NCBI GenBank assembly: GCA_902778245.1
Contig: CACYXH010000007.1
Coordinates: forward strand, 1-46,254
Reading direction: 5' to 3'
DNA length: 46,254 nucleotides
DNA from: an uncultured Lachnospiraceae bacterium
Lineage (GTDB): Bacteria; Bacillota; Clostridia; Lachnospirales; Lachnospiraceae
Made by a program: the position numbers and the translations under genes
In this document: piece by piece, positions 34,813-43,836 of the stretch
Layout of the letters: each line of letters opens with the position of its first letter
Numbering within the stretch: the stretch's first letter is position 1
Notes under the pieces: model-generated
The model's database searches: none
The model's input: only the letters and a program-made list of their open reading frames with translations
Told to the model about the DNA's origin: nothing

Positions 34813-35181
34813 CTAGAATTCCAGGCCAGCTTCTCTGGCTGCGTCTGCTAAAGCTTTGATCTTACCCTGATAGATGAATCCTCCTCTGTCAAATACAACG
34901 GTGGTGATTCCCTTTTCCAGAGCCTTCTTAGCGATTACTGTTCCCAGGTATGCTGCTGCGTCAACATTATTAGTTTTTTCTAATTCAGCCTTTACATCCT
35001 TCTGCAGGGTGCTGGCAGATACCAGAGTATTTCCAACGGTATCATCAATGATCTGCGCATACATATGATTGTTACTTCTAAACACAGCCAAACGCGGCCT
35101 CTGGGCAGTGCCGCTGAAACGGTTACGAATTTTTCTATGTTTATTTACACGAACTTTAGTTCTTGATTCTTTGCTAACCAT
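34813..35181 (-). CDS. rplR: 50S ribosomal protein L18
   Basis: A 122-residue 5S rRNA-binding protein. [20 protein letters not shown] and [20 protein letters not shown] are conserved. 17 bases separate it from rplF. Confidence 0.97.
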   Translation of the reverse strand: MVSKESRTKVRVNKHRKIRNRFSGTAQRPRLAVFRSNNHMYAQIIDDTVGNTLVSASTLQKDVKAELEKTNNVDAAAYLGTVIAKKALEKGITTVVFDRGGFIYQGKIKALADAAREAGLEF

Positions 35182-35198
35182 TCTCGCACTCTCCTTAC

Positions 35199-35738
35199 TT
35201 ATTTCTTACCAGTCTTACCAACTTTGCGTCTGATCACTTCGTAATCATATTTGATACCTTTGCCCTTATACGGTTCCGGTTTTCTCTTCTCTCTGATCTC
35301 AGCCGCATACTGGCCTACTTTTTCTTTACTGATACCGGAAACAATGATCTTGTTTCCATCGACTTTGGTTTCAATCCCTTCCGGGTCTTCCATCTCTACC
35401 GGATGAGAATAACCCAGAGTCAGGGTCAGTTTCTTTCCAGCTTTTGCAGCTCTGTAACCAACACCGTTTACTTCCAAAGTCTTAGTATAACCTTCGCTGA
35501 CTCCAACAACCATATTGTGAATCAGTGTTCTGGTCAAACCATGGAGAGATTTCATTTTCTTTAAATCATTCGGTCTGGAAACAACCACATGGCCGTCTTC
35601 CAGCTTAATATCCATTTCCTTAGGAAGTTCTCTTTCCAGAGTTCCTTTTGGTCCTTTTACGGTAACCTTGTTACCCTCAGCGATCTCAACCGTAACACCT
35701 GCGGGGATCGCAACCGGCATTCTTCCGATACGTGACAT
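35199..35738 (-). CDS. rplF: 50S ribosomal protein L6
   Basis: A 179-residue protein of two similar domains near the factor-binding site. [20 protein letters not shown] starts it; the C-terminal [20 protein letters not shown] is the L6 signature. Confidence 0.97.
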   Translation of the reverse strand: MSRIGRMPVAIPAGVTVEIAEGNKVTVKGPKGTLERELPKEMDIKLEDGHVVVSRPNDLKKMKSLHGLTRTLIHNMVVGVSEGYTKTLEVNGVGYRAAKAGKKLTLTLGYSHPVEMEDPEGIETKVDGNKIIVSGISKEKVGQYAAEIREKRKPEPYKGKGIKYDYEVIRRKVGKTGKK

Positions 35739-35826
35739 GCCTATTTTCCTCCTTACTTAGATTTTCGGAAAGGCACCTGGAGCCTCTCTGTTTTCAGTTA
35801 GATATAATACTTAAAGTTGCTTTCGG

Positions 35827-36228
35827 TCACCATACAAAAGCTAATACCTCGCCGCCCACATGCAGCTTTCTTGCCTGCTTGTCAGTGATGACCCCCTGGT
35901 TTGTGGATACGATCGCGATACCCAGACCGCCAAGTACTCTCGGCATATCATCCTTGCCTGCGTAAACACGAAGACCCGGTTTGGAGATTCTCTTCAGGCC
36001 AGTGATGATCTTTTCGTTCTTGTCCTTGCCATATTTCAGTGTAATGTGGATGGTCTTGAATGCGCCATCTTCGATCAGATCATATTTTTCAATATATCCT
36101 TCGTCCAGCAGAATGTTTGCGATAGCAATCTTCATCTTGGATGCCGGAACATCTACAGTATCATGTTTTGCAGTATTTGCATTACGAATTCTTGTAAGCA
36201 TATCTGCGATTGGATCGTTCGTTGTCAT
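35827..36228 (-). CDS. rpsH: 30S ribosomal protein S8
   Basis: A 133-residue central-domain 16S rRNA-binding protein. [20 protein letters not shown] and the C-terminal [20 protein letters not shown][11 protein letters not shown] are typical. AAAGGAGG precedes the ATG. The 13 bases directly after its stop (35814-35826) repeat the 13 bases after the rpsN stop. Confidence 0.97.
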   Translation of the reverse strand: MTTNDPIADMLTRIRNANTAKHDTVDVPASKMKIAIANILLDEGYIEKYDLIEDGAFKTIHITLKYGKDKNEKIITGLKRISKPGLRVYAGKDDMPRVLGGLGIAIVSTNQGVITDKQARKLHVGGEVLAFVW

Positions 36229-36417
36229 GTTAGTATCCTCCTTTAAAGACTTGACATGTTCGGTTAAACAGTAAATTTAGTCTAGGCATATTTTGGTACG
36301 TTCGCTCAACTATGCTCGCGCCGCACCTATCGGTTTGGGCTCGCTTAGGTTCGCGAACGGCCTCGCACTAAGTTCATGCTTCGCCTGTCAGCTTGCATTC
36401 ACTAAGTTGCTTTCGGC
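36229..36417. repeat. Unusual repeat-rich spacer between rpsN and rpsH
   Basis: A 189-bp non-coding stretch with base composition unlike its neighbours, built from short CG-rich words (gttcgc, gctcgc, gcgaac). It has the 10-bp palindrome GTTCGCGAAC (36349-36358), two copies of CACTAAGTT about 36 bp apart, and at its rpsN-side end the 13-mer AAGTTGCTTTCGG (36404-36416), which recurs after rpsH at 35814-35826. AAAGGAGG at its other end is the rpsH ribosome binding site. It looks like a mosaic intergenic repeat rather than a terminator or promoter. Confidence 0.5.
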
Positions 36418-36603
36418 CTACCAACTAGCCTTTTTCACTCCCGGGATCTCGCCCTTATAAGCTAATTCACGGAAGCAGACACGGCAGATGCCATATTTTC
36501 TTAAAACAGAATGCGGACGTCCGCAGATACGGCAGCGGGTATATGCTCTTGTGGAGAACTTCGGTGTGCGCTGCTGTTTAATCTTCATTGCTGTCTTAGC
36601 CAT
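36418..36603 (-). CDS. rpsN: 30S ribosomal protein S14, type Z
   Basis: A 61-residue S14 of the zinc-binding type: [20 protein letters not shown] supplies C-x2-C...C-x2-[21 protein letters not shown] starts the protein. AGGAGG precedes the ATG. Confidence 0.97.
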   Translation of the reverse strand: MAKTAMKIKQQRTPKFSTRAYTRCRICGRPHSVLRKYGICRVCFRELAYKGEIPGVKKASW

Positions 36604-36619
36604 GAAATTTACCTCCTAA

Positions 36620-37159
36620 TTATTTCGCAAACGGCATATTGAATAATGTCAATAATTCACGGGCTTCTTCATCGGTCTTAGCGGTAGTTACGAAAATTAC
36701 GTCCATACCTCTTACCTTATCAACTTTATCATACTCGATTTCCGGGAAAATCAGCTGCTCTTTGATACCCAGGGCATAATTTCCTCTTCCATCAAATGCG
36801 TTGGGGTTTACACCTCTGAAGTCACGTACTCGCGGCAGAGCAAGGTTGATGAGACGGTCAACAAACTCATACATCTTCTCTCCACGAAGAGTGGTCTTGC
36901 AGCCGATCGCCATACCCTCACGGATTTTGAAGTTAGCCACGGAATTTTTTGCCTTAGTCAGAACTGCTTTCTGTCCAGTGATGGTTTCCATATCTTTCAC
37001 GGCAGACTCCAGAACCTTTGCGTTTTCTTTTGCCTCGCCAACACCCATGTTGACTACGACTTTGTCCAGCTTTGGAACTTCCATGATATTTTTATATCCG
37101 AATTTCTTAATCATAGCATCTACGATTTCATTCTGATAAGTTTCTTTTAATCTACTCAA
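36620..37159 (-). CDS. rplE: 50S ribosomal protein L5
   Basis: A 179-residue 5S rRNA-binding protein that touches the P-site t[43 protein letters not shown] and [19 protein letters not shown] are conserved. Confidence 0.97.
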   Translation of the reverse strand: MSRLKETYQNEIVDAMIKKFGYKNIMEVPKLDKVVVNMGVGEAKENAKVLESAVKDMETITGQKAVLTKAKNSVANFKIREGMAIGCKTTLRGEKMYEFVDRLINLALPRVRDFRGVNPNAFDGRGNYALGIKEQLIFPEIEYDKVDKVRGMDVIFVTTAKTDEEARELLTLFNMPFAK

Positions 37160-37181
37160 CTTGTGCGACCTCCTCTCTCAA

Positions 37182-37481
37182 TTAATCGATGACTTCGCCA
37201 GTAGCCTTAGCCACACGGACTTTTTTGTCTCCATCAATCTTAAAGCCAACTCTTGTTGCTTTTCCCTTATGGAGATACATTACATTGGAAATGTCAATAT
37301 AGGACTCTTTATTGACAATACCGCCCTGCTGATTAGCTGCAGACGGTTTGGTGTGTTTTGTGACCATACCAACGCCTTCTACGAGAACCTTACCGTTCTT
37401 TACAGCCAGAACCTTGCCTTCTTTATCTTTATCTTTACCTGCGATAACCTTGACGGTGTCACCTGTCTTGATCTTCATCAT
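37182..37481 (-). CDS. rplX: 50S ribosomal protein L24
   Basis: A 99-residue assembly initiator with a KOW motif at its start ([20 protein letters not shown]). Two adjacent ATG codons are possible; AGGAGG lies 9 bases before the first, which I use. Confidence 0.95.
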   Translation of the reverse strand: MMKIKTGDTVKVIAGKDKDKEGKVLAVKNGKVLVEGVGMVTKHTKPSAANQQGGIVNKESYIDISNVMYLHKGKATRVGFKIDGDKKVRVAKATGEVID

Positions 37482-37494
37482 GATCTTGGTCCTC

Positions 37495-37863
37495 CTATAA
37501 TACTTCCGGAGCTAAAGAAACGATTTTCATGAATTTCTTATCACGAAGTTCTCTTGCTACCGGTCCAAAAATACGGGTTCCTCTCGGATTTAAATCATCC
37601 TTGATGATAACAGCAGCATTTTCGTCAAATTTGATGTAAGAACCATCTTTGCGGCGAACACCTTTTACAGTACGAACCACAACAGCTTTTACAACATCAC
37701 CTTTTTTAACAACACCGCCTGGTGTTGCATCTTTAACAGAAGCAACAATAATATCACCAATGTTTGCATATCTTCTAGTAGAACCGCCCATAACTCTGAT
37801 GCAAAGCAATTCCTTGGCGCCAGTGTTATCAGCAACTTTCAGTCTAGTTTCCTGTTGTACCAT
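37495..37863 (-). CDS. rplN: 50S ribosomal protein L14
   Basis: A 122-residue subunit-interface protein. [20 protein letters not shown] and the C-terminal [20 protein letters not shown] are hallmark sequences. Confidence 0.98.
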   Translation of the reverse strand: MVQQETRLKVADNTGAKELLCIRVMGGSTRRYANIGDIIVASVKDATPGGVVKKGDVVKAVVVRTVKGVRRKDGSYIKFDENAAVIIKDDLNPRGTRIFGPVARELRDKKFMKIVSLAPEVL

Positions 37864-37884
37864 GCTGATATCCCTCCTAATATC

Positions 37885-38139
37885 TTATTTCACTTTTTCG
37901 ACGATCTCAACAAGTCTCCATCTCTTGTCCTTGGACAGCGGTCTTGTCTCCATTACTTTGACGGTATCACCGATGCTGCACTCATTGTTCTCATCGTGAG
38001 CTTTCAGCTTGTAGGTTCTTTTCACGATCTTCTTGTAAAGCGGATGTTTTACGTGATCTTCTACTGCAACAACGATGGTTTTATCCATTTTATTACTAAC
38101 GACTTTCCCCGTACGGGTTTTTCTAAGATTTCTCTCCAC
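37885..38139 (-). CDS. rpsQ: 30S ribosomal protein S17
   Basis: An 84-residue primary 16S rRNA-binding protein: [20 protein letters not shown], then [21 protein letters not shown] choose the GTG at 38139, which has AAAGGAG 7 bases upstream and gives the usual length; an ATG at 38160 would lie before that site. Confidence 0.94.
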   Translation of the reverse strand: MERNLRKTRTGKVVSNKMDKTIVVAVEDHVKHPLYKKIVKRTYKLKAHDENNECSIGDTVKVMETRPLSKDKRWRLVEIVEKVK

Positions 38140-38180
38140 GGAAATTCTCCTTTCTCTCAATCTGAGCGTTCACCAGAATA

Positions 38181-38390
38181 TTATTCTGCAGCGTTTGCCT
38201 TCTCCGTTATAACAGTCTGAATTCTGGCGATGTTCCTGCGAACCTCTTTGATTCTGCTTGTGTTATCCAACTGGTTTGTCGCGTTCTGGAATCTCAAATT
38301 GAAAAGTTCCTTTTTAGCAGCTACTAATTCTTCATTCAATTCTGCAGCTGATTTTGCTTTTAAATCTTCTACATACTTATTAATTTTCAC
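38181..38390 (-). CDS. rpmC: 50S ribosomal protein L29
   Basis: A 69-residue protein at the exit of the peptide tunnel, [20 protein letters not shown] followed by [13 protein letters not shown]. The likely start is the GTG at 38390, with GGCGGT upstream inside the end of rplP; the GTG at 38399 is an alternative. It overlaps the rplP 3' end by 11 bases. Confidence 0.92.
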   Translation of the reverse strand: MKINKYVEDLKAKSAAELNEELVAAKKELFNLRFQNATNQLDNTSRIKEVRRNIARIQTVITEKANAAE

Positions 38391-38817
38391 TGTTATCACC
38401 GCCTTCTAAATCTGCGCGAGAAACGATTTTGCATTTGCATGGTAACTTGTGCATAGCAAGACGTAATGCTTCGCGGGCTGTTTCTTCGGGGACACCTGCA
38501 AGCTCAAACATAACACGGCCGGGTTTCACTACTGCCACCCAGTATTCCAGTGTTCCTTTACCGGAACCCATACGTGTTTCTGCCGGTTTCGCAGTAACTG
38601 GCTTATCGGGGAAAATCTTGATCCATACTTTACCGCCACGCTTGATATAACGGGTCATAGCCACACGGGCAGCCTCAATCTGATTGGATTTGATCCAGCA
38701 AGGCTCAGTTGCAACAAGACCGTACTCACCATAGCTGATGGTATTTCCTCTCAGGGCTTTACCAGCCATGGTTCCGCGGAACTGTTTACGACGTTTTACT
38801 CTTTTCGGCATTAACAT
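38380..38817 (-). CDS. rplP: 50S ribosomal protein L16
   Basis: A 145-residue protein that helps position A-site t[23 protein letters not shown] and [20 protein letters not shown] are conserved. Its ATG overlaps the rpsC stop by one base (TAATG), so translation is coupled. Confidence 0.97.
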   Translation of the reverse strand: MLMPKRVKRRKQFRGTMAGKALRGNTISYGEYGLVATEPCWIKSNQIEAARVAMTRYIKRGGKVWIKIFPDKPVTAKPAETRMGSGKGTLEYWVAVVKPGRVMFELAGVPEETAREALRLAMHKLPCKCKIVSRADLEGGDNSEN

Positions 38818-39467
38818 TATTTATCTCTCCCTTCTTTTTTAGATGGAAGTACTTCGCCTTTGTAGATCCAAACCTTTACGCCTAATTTACCGTAGGTGGT
38901 ATCTGCCTCTGCAAAGCCATAATCAATATCTGCTCTTAAAGTCTGAAGCGGGATGGTACCCTCACTGTAAAACTCAGTACGGGCAATATCAGCGCCGCCC
39001 AATCGTCCGGCCACTGCGGTCTTGATACCTTTTGCACCGCTCTTCATGGTTCTCCCCATGGTGGACTTCATAGCGCGGCGGAAAGATACACGGTTTTCCA
39101 ACTGCTGCGCGATGTTCTCAGCAACAAGCTGAGCGTCGGCATCCGGTCTCTTTACTTCTTTAATGTCTACGATAACTTTTTTATCCGTAAACTTTTGAAG
39201 TTCTGCTTTTACTTTCTCGATCTCTGCACCGCCCTTACCAATAACAACGCCCGGTTTTGCAGTGTGAACGATCACTTTTACGCGGTCAGATGCTCTCTCA
39301 ATTTCGATCTTGGAAACACCTGCGCTGTACAATTTCTTTTTCAGGAATACTCTGATCTTGTGATCTTCCTCAAGGTAATCAGCAAAGTCAGCTTCTGCAT
39401 ACCATTTAGAGTCCCAGTCTTTGATGATACCGACTCTCAATCCGTGTGGATTAACTTTCTGTCCCAT
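38817..39467 (-). CDS. rpsC: 30S ribosomal protein S3
   Basis: A 216-residue mRNA-entry protein with a type II KH domain ([20 protein letters not shown]) and the C-terminal [20 protein letters not shown]. It ends in a short lysine-rich tail. Confidence 0.98.
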   Translation of the reverse strand: MGQKVNPHGLRVGIIKDWDSKWYAEADFADYLEEDHKIRVFLKKKLYSAGVSKIEIERASDRVKVIVHTAKPGVVIGKGGAEIEKVKAELQKFTDKKVIVDIKEVKRPDADAQLVAENIAQQLENRVSFRRAMKSTMGRTMKSGAKGIKTAVAGRLGGADIARTEFYSEGTIPLQTLRADIDYGFAEADTTYGKLGVKVWIYKGEVLPSKKEGRDK

Positions 39468-39478
39468 GATTGTCCTCC

Positions 39479-39865
39479 TTATCTCTCATTCAGCACGATG
39501 GTAATGTGGCTCATTCTCTTCTCGATCCTGTAAGCTCTACCCTGTGCTCTCGGTCTGATTCTCTTCATCGTCGGCCCCTTGTTTGCGTAGCACTCTTCTA
39601 CGTACAGGTTCTCCGGATTCATACCGTTGTTGTTCTCAGCATTCGCGATGGCTGATTTCAGCAGTTTGGCAATCAATTCAGACGCATATCTGGGATTGTA
39701 GGTCACAATACCGAGTGCAGTCTGCACATCCTTTCCTCTGATAGCGTCCAATACGAAGCTAGCTTTCTGAACAGACACTCTTGCGTAGGATAACTTAGCG
39801 GACGGTCTGGTGTCTTTCTGAGCATTTCTTTCTCTTTTAATCTGCGATCTATGTCCCTTTGCCAT
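39479..39865 (-). CDS. rplV: 50S ribosomal protein L22
   Basis: A 128-residue protein that lines the peptide exit tunnel. [35 protein letters not shown] and the hairpin tip [20 protein letters not shown] are visible. The N-terminal [20 protein letters not shown] is an extra basic extension common in Clostridia. A 166-bp spacer with a strong hairpin precedes it. Confidence 0.96.
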   Translation of the reverse strand: MAKGHRSQIKRERNAQKDTRPSAKLSYARVSVQKASFVLDAIRGKDVQTALGIVTYNPRYASELIAKLLKSAIANAENNNGMNPENLYVEECYANKGPTMKRIRPRAQGRAYRIEKRMSHITIVLNER

Positions 39866-40031
39866 AGATATAGCCTCCTTTCGTTCTCAGGGCCAACGCC
39901 CCGCAACGCCCTCCCCGGGCGGACTAGATGATTTAAAATTCCAGGCAGGTCTGTGGCATAACTGCCAACCTTTTGCGGACTGCCCATGCGCTGCCACTAC
40001 CTTTCCGTAGTGGCAGCATGCAATCGGCATC
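39866..40031 (-). repeat. Hairpin-bearing spacer between rpsS and rplV
   Basis: This 166-bp spacer contains a perfect 11-bp inverted repeat GCTGCCACTAC/GTAGTGGCAGC (39990-40000 with 40007-40017) that extends further through CATG arms with a 2-base bulge. It also has GGCAG/CTGCC around 39942-39965 and a GCCC/GGGC helix near 39910-39927. None is followed by a T-run on the minus strand, so they are not terminators. Confidence 0.55.
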
Positions 40032-40313
40032 TTATCTAACGCCGGATCTCTTCTCGTCTTTGCCATGTCCTCTGTAGGTTCTGGTAGCTACAAATTCGCC
40101 CAGCTTATGCCCTACCATATCCTCTGTAATATATACCGGAACATGTCTTCTTCCGTCATGAACAGCAATGGTGTGTCCAACCATCTGCGGGAAAATCGTA
40201 GAACGACGGGACCAGGTCTTGATAACCTGCTTGTCGCCTGCCGCGTTCATGGCATCTATCTTTTTCAGTAAGCTTTCATCTGCAAACGGACCTTTTTTCA
40301 GTGATCGAGCCAT
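40032..40313 (-). CDS. rpsS: 30S ribosomal protein S19
   Basis: A 93-residue head protein. [20 protein letters not shown], the [20 protein letters not shown] core and [16 protein letters not shown] are hallmark sequences. Confidence 0.98.
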   Translation of the reverse strand: MARSLKKGPFADESLLKKIDAMNAAGDKQVIKTWSRRSTIFPQMVGHTIAVHDGRRHVPVYITEDMVGHKLGEFVATRTYRGHGKDEKRSGVR

Positions 40314-40339
40314 TGGTTTACCTCCTTAATACTCTGCAA

Positions 40340-41185
40340 TTAGTTGTTGATGGCTTTTCCATCTCTTCTTCTTACGATCAGCTTGTTAGACGCTTTGTTT
40401 TTCTTTCTGGTCTTCAAGCCAAGTGCAGGTTTGCCCCACGGTGTGGAAGGACCTGGACGACCAATACCGGTCTTACCTTCACCACCACCATGTGGATGGT
40501 CATTCGGATTCATTACAGAACCGCGAACGGTAGGTCTGATGCCCATGTGACGTTTTCTTCCTGCTTTACCAATGTTGATCAGGTTATGCTCCGCATTTCC
40601 TACCACACCAATTGTAGCGCGGCACACAAGCGGAACCATTCTCATCTCGCCGGAGGGAAGTCTTAAGGTAGCGTACTTTCCTTCCTTAGCCATCAGCTGT
40701 GCTGCATTTCCAGCAGAGCGGACAAGCTGGCCGCCATGTTTCGGATACAGTTCAATATTGTGTACCATGGTACCTACGGGGATCTCTGACAGAGGCAGGC
40801 AGTTACCGATACGAACCTCTGCTTCAGGTCCATTCATAACCTTCATACCATCTTTCAGTCCCTGGGGAGCCAGGATATATGCCTTTTCACCATCTGCATA
40901 GCAGATGAGTGCGATGTTGGCCGTTCTGTTCGGATCGTACTCAATGCCGATCACCGTCGCAGGGATACCGTCTTTGTATCTCTTGAAATCAATGATTCTG
41001 TATTTTCTTCTAGAACCACCGCCCTGATGTCTTACGGTGATTTTACCCTGGTTATTACGACCAGCGTTTTTCTGGAGGGAAACCAGAAGAGATTTCTCCG
41101 GTTCTTTCTTAGTGATTTCAGAGAAATCAGAACCTGTCATGTGTCTTCTGGAAGGTGTATATGGTTTATATGTCTTAATTCCCAT
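40340..41185 (-). CDS. rplB: 50S ribosomal protein L2
   Basis: A 281-residue peptidyl-transferase-centre protein. [20 protein letters not shown] begins it; [20 protein letters not shown] with the functionally important histidine, and the basic C terminus are conserved. It is preceded by a 299-bp spacer with 105-bp direct repeats. Confidence 0.98.
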   Translation of the reverse strand: MGIKTYKPYTPSRRHMTGSDFSEITKKEPEKSLLVSLQKNAGRNNQGKITVRHQGGGSRRKYRIIDFKRYKDGIPATVIGIEYDPNRTANIALICYADGEKAYILAPQGLKDGMKVMNGPEAEVRIGNCLPLSEIPVGTMVHNIELYPKHGGQLVRSAGNAAQLMAKEGKYATLRLPSGEMRMVPLVCRATIGVVGNAEHNLINIGKAGRKRHMGIRPTVRGSVMNPNDHPHGGGEGKTGIGRPGPSTPWGKPALGLKTRKKNKASNKLIVRRRDGKAINN

Positions 41186-41238
41186 GACATGTATCTCCTT
41201 TCAAACTATTTATTGTCACGCTTAGCTGCGTATAGATT

Positions 41239-41468
41239 CGAAAACACATCAAGTGTTTTCGAAACGTACTTGCCTAGCTCCGTCAGGAGCGTATCCGCCG
41301 CCAGGCGGATTATGAGACGCACTCCTTATGCGGCTCATAAGGCCGAAAACGCATCAAGTGTTTTCGAAACGTACTTGCCTAGCTCCGTCAGGAGCGTATC
41401 CGCCGCCAGGTGGATTATGAGACGCACTCCTTATGCGGCTCATAAGGCTGGAAACACATCCGGTGTTT
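41239..41468. repeat. Tandem 105-bp repeats with four hairpins each, in the rplW-rplB spacer
   Basis: Unit 1 is 41239-41343 and unit 2 is 41344-41448; they differ at only two positions (41246-equivalent A/G and 41305-equivalent C/T). A partial third copy begins at 41449. Each unit carries four inverted repeats: CGAAAACAC/GTGTTTTCG with loop ATCAA, GCTCC/GGAGC with loop GTCA, ATCCGCC/GGCGGAT with loop GCCA, and TATGAG...CTCATA with inner CGCA/TGCG. The third, partial copy has GAAACAC/GTGTTTC. The whole spacer (41186-41484) has no gene; an open frame that runs through it is a by-product of the 105-base (35-codon) period. Confidence 0.9.
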
Positions 41469-41484
41469 CTATTTCAATCAAGTC

Positions 41485-41784
41485 TTATAGGCCCTCGAAG
41501 ATTTCGATTTCTTTGCTGTCCTCAGTCAAAGCAACGATCGCTTTCTTTGTCTTGGAAGTCTTTCCAAAGGTCATTCCGCGTCTCTTGGTCTTGCCGTCAA
41601 TGTTCATGGTGTTGACCTTTTTGACCTTGGTTCCTTCGAACATTTTCTCAACCGCTTCTTTAATCTGACCCTTTGTTGCATCCGGATGAACCAGGAAGGT
41701 ATATTTCTTCTCAGCCATCGCGTTCATACTTTTCTCTGTAACAACCGGTTTAAGGATTACGTCATAGTATTTAATGTCTGCCAT
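41485..41784 (-). CDS. rplW: 50S ribosomal protein L23
   Basis: A 99-residue protein at the exit-tunnel rim, docking site for trigger factor and [23 protein letters not shown] and [20 protein letters not shown] are conserved. The ATG overlaps the rplD stop by one base. Confidence 0.97.
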   Translation of the reverse strand: MADIKYYDVILKPVVTEKSMNAMAEKKYTFLVHPDATKGQIKEAVEKMFEGTKVKKVNTMNIDGKTKRRGMTFGKTSKTKKAIVALTEDSKEIEIFEGL

Positions 41785-42404
41785 TATGCGTACACCTCCT
41801 CAATTGTTGCAACAGCAGCTTTAGTAACTACTACTGTGTTATATTTCAGAATGTCAAATACATTGATGGTATTGGTCAGCGCAGTCTTAACGCCTTCAAT
41901 GTTTCTTGCGGAAAGAACCACATTCTGATCATTCTCATTGATCACTACCAATGCCTTGGAAACGTTCAGATTATCCAAAACTGCTTTCATATTCTTGGTC
42001 TTGATCTCATCAAACTTTAGTTCGTCAAGAACTACCAGTTTGTTCTCCTGAACTCTGGAAGTCAATACCGACTTCAGCGCCAGTCTCTTTTCTTTCTTGT
42101 TTATTTTGAAAGAATAGTCTCTCGGGGTGGGAGCAAATACTACTCCGCCGCCAGTCCACTGGGGAGATCTGGTTGAACCCTGTCTTGCATGACCGGTTCC
42201 TTTCTGTCTCCACGGTTTCTTTCCGCCGCCGGATACTTCAGAACGGGTCTTCGCCTTCTGTGTCCCCTGACGGTTGTTCGCAAGCTGCTGAACTACGGCC
42301 AGATGCACCAGATGCTCGTTCACTTCAACGCCGAACACGGCATCGTTCAGTTCCAGCGTTCCAACTTCTTTGCCTTCCATATTGTAAACAGATACGTTTG
42401 CCAT
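41784..42404 (-). CDS. rplD: 50S ribosomal protein L4
   Basis: A 206-residue protein with a globular domain and a long tunnel loop ([40 protein letters not shown]). L4 is the autoregulator of the S10 operon in several bacteria, which bears on the structured leader at 43529-43681. Confidence 0.97.
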   Translation of the reverse strand: MANVSVYNMEGKEVGTLELNDAVFGVEVNEHLVHLAVVQQLANNRQGTQKAKTRSEVSGGGKKPWRQKGTGHARQGSTRSPQWTGGGVVFAPTPRDYSFKINKKEKRLALKSVLTSRVQENKLVVLDELKFDEIKTKNMKAVLDNLNVSKALVVINENDQNVVLSARNIEGVKTALTNTINVFDILKYNTVVVTKAAVATIEEVYA

Positions 42405-42435
42405 CTGTGTGTTCCTCCTTTCCTATACTCAGAAC

Positions 42436-43071
42436 TTACTTACCAACCTTAGTGGTCTCTTTCAGAGTCACCAGAGATTTCTTCGGTCCCGGTACAGCTC
42501 CTTTCACTAAGATCAGATTGCTTTCAGCATCCACTCTTACCACTTCAAGATTCTGAACAGTAACCTGTTTTCCGCCCATGCGTCCTGCCATCTTCTTTCC
42601 CTTGAATACCTTGCTCGGATCAGAGCATGCACCGTTGGAACCGGCATGACGATGATACTTGGAACCATGAGCCATGGGGCCTCTAGACTGTCCATGTCTC
42701 TTGATGGCGCCCTGAAAACCTTTACCTTTGGAAATTGCGGTAGCGTCTACTTTTTCGCCCTCTGCAAAGATATCGGCTTTGATCTCCTGCTTCACTTCAT
42801 AGCTTTCTGCATCCTCAAAGCGGAATTCTCTAACGTATCTCTTGTAAGCTACGCCAGCCTTATCAAAGGCACCCTTCTGCGGTTTAGCGACAAGTTTTTC
42901 TCTCTTGTCTACAAAACCAACCTGAACTGCGCTGTAACCGTCATTCTCCACGGTCTTAACCTGTGTAACTACACAGGGGCCAGCCTGAAGAACCGTTACC
43001 GGCGTGAGGACTCCGTCTTCATTGAAGATCTGTGTCATTCCGACTTTTGTTGCTAAAATCGCTTTCTTCAT
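42436..43071 (-). CDS. rplC: 50S ribosomal protein L3
   Basis: A 211-residue protein near the peptidyl transferase centre. [20 protein letters not shown] starts it, and the glutamine loop region [20 protein letters not shown] is present. AGGAGGTAAAGAA precedes the ATG at 43071; the frame to 43116 has no site. Confidence 0.97.
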   Translation of the reverse strand: MKKAILATKVGMTQIFNEDGVLTPVTVLQAGPCVVTQVKTVENDGYSAVQVGFVDKREKLVAKPQKGAFDKAGVAYKRYVREFRFEDAESYEVKQEIKADIFAEGEKVDATAISKGKGFQGAIKRHGQSRGPMAHGSKYHRHAGSNGACSDPSKVFKGKKMAGRMGGKQVTVQNLEVVRVDAESNLILVKGAVPGPKKSLVTLKETTKVGK

Positions 43072-43098
43072 TTCTTTACCTCCTGTTGTTCTACAGCG

Positions 43099-43114
43099 GA
43101 TCGCCTTGGCGATC
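43099..43114. repeat. Short perfect hairpin between rpsJ and rplC
   Basis: GATCGCC-TT-GGCGATC is a perfect 7-bp inverted repeat in the 101-bp spacer, about 27 bases before the rplC start. No T-run follows. Confidence 0.45.
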
Positions 43115-43172
43115 ATCCTAGTAACAGAGAAGATATCTAAGTATCAACCTGGTAGGATTTGCTCTGAATGGA

Positions 43173-43490
43173 TTATTTGGTTTTCATTTTGATATCAATA
43201 TAAACACCTGCCGGCATTTCCAGTCTTGACAGCGCATCTACTGTCTTCTGGGTCGGCGCGATGATATCGATCAGTCTCTTGTGAGTTCTCTGTTCGAACT
43301 GTTCTCTGGAATCTTTATACTTATGAACAGCTCTCAGAATTGTAACTACCTCTTTCTTGGTAGGAAGGGGCACCGGTCCGCTCACCTGTGATCCGGTTTT
43401 CTTTACAGTTTCGATGATTTTCTTCGCAGATGCATCAACCAGCTGGTGATCATATGCTTTCAGTGTGATTCTCATTACTTGACTTGCCAT
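43173..43490 (-). CDS. rpsJ: 30S ribosomal protein S10
   Basis: A 105-residue head protein that also serves as NusE in antitermination. [40 protein letters not shown] and [19 protein letters not shown] are hallmark sequences. The ATG at 43490 has AAGGAGG, but 11 bases away across a T-run. First gene of the S10-spc cluster. Confidence 0.96.
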   Translation of the reverse strand: MASQVMRITLKAYDHQLVDASAKKIIETVKKTGSQVSGPVPLPTKKEVVTILRAVHKYKDSREQFEQRTHKRLIDIIAPTQKTVDALSRLEMPAGVYIDIKMKTK

Positions 43491-43528
43491 AAAAAAAGTC
43501 GCCTCCTTATTCGCACTTGATTTCAGTA

Positions 43529-43681
43529 CGACAAGCGGTGACTGTACACACTCCCGCGTGTATCGCAGATGCTCACACGGTGTTTCCACTCTCAGGTGGA
43601 CGTTAACCATTTGTACAGTGACTTGTCGCCAGTTTTCATAACTTGACATTCGCTCCACGGAAAACCTGCGGCGAACCGCAG
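43529..43681 (-). promoter_or_regulatory. Structured 5' leader of the S10 operon
   Basis: A long-range helix joins 43529-43548 with 43612-43628 (CGACAAG/CTTGTCG and ACTGTACA/TGTACAGT with an internal loop). It closes a domain that holds CCAC/GTGG and CCGTGT/ACACG hairpins. Nearer the transcription start is CTGCGG-TTCG-CCGCAG (43666-43681), a stable UUCG tetraloop. With the promoter at 43722 the leader is about 225 bases long. Autogenous control, for example by L4, is a reasonable guess. Confidence 0.6.
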
Positions 43682-43721
43682 CAACCTCACGCTTCTACGC
43701 TATCAAGGTCACAACATTTGC

Positions 43722-43750
43722 ATTTTACATGATATTTTCCTTATTTGCAA
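43722..43750 (-). promoter_or_regulatory. Sigma-A promoter of the S10 operon
   Basis: Minus-strand TTGCAA (43745-43750) and TAAAAT (43722-43727) with a 17-base spacer. Further upstream (43777-43800) is an inverted repeat GATTGTA/TACAATC shared with the divergent GNAT gene. Confidence 0.75.
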
Positions 43751-43836
43751 GCTTTTTACAAAAAATCCGATAAATAGATTGTATTTTTTTTAGTACAATC
43801 GAAATATCATTGGAAAATACGGGAGGGTATTATAAA

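Noticed and set aside
36229-36417. Terminator and promoter between rpsN and rpsH
   Set aside because: No T-run follows any hairpin, and the best promoter-like pair has a 19-base spacer with weak boxes.
41239-41448. CRISPR-like array
   Set aside because: The repeats are directly adjacent without spacers, 105 bp long and only two complete copies, and no cas gene is present.
41027-41668. A 213-codon open frame through the 105-bp repeats
   Set aside because: 105 is a multiple of three, so repeats keep any open frame open. It is antisense to rplB and rplW at both ends and lacks a start signal.
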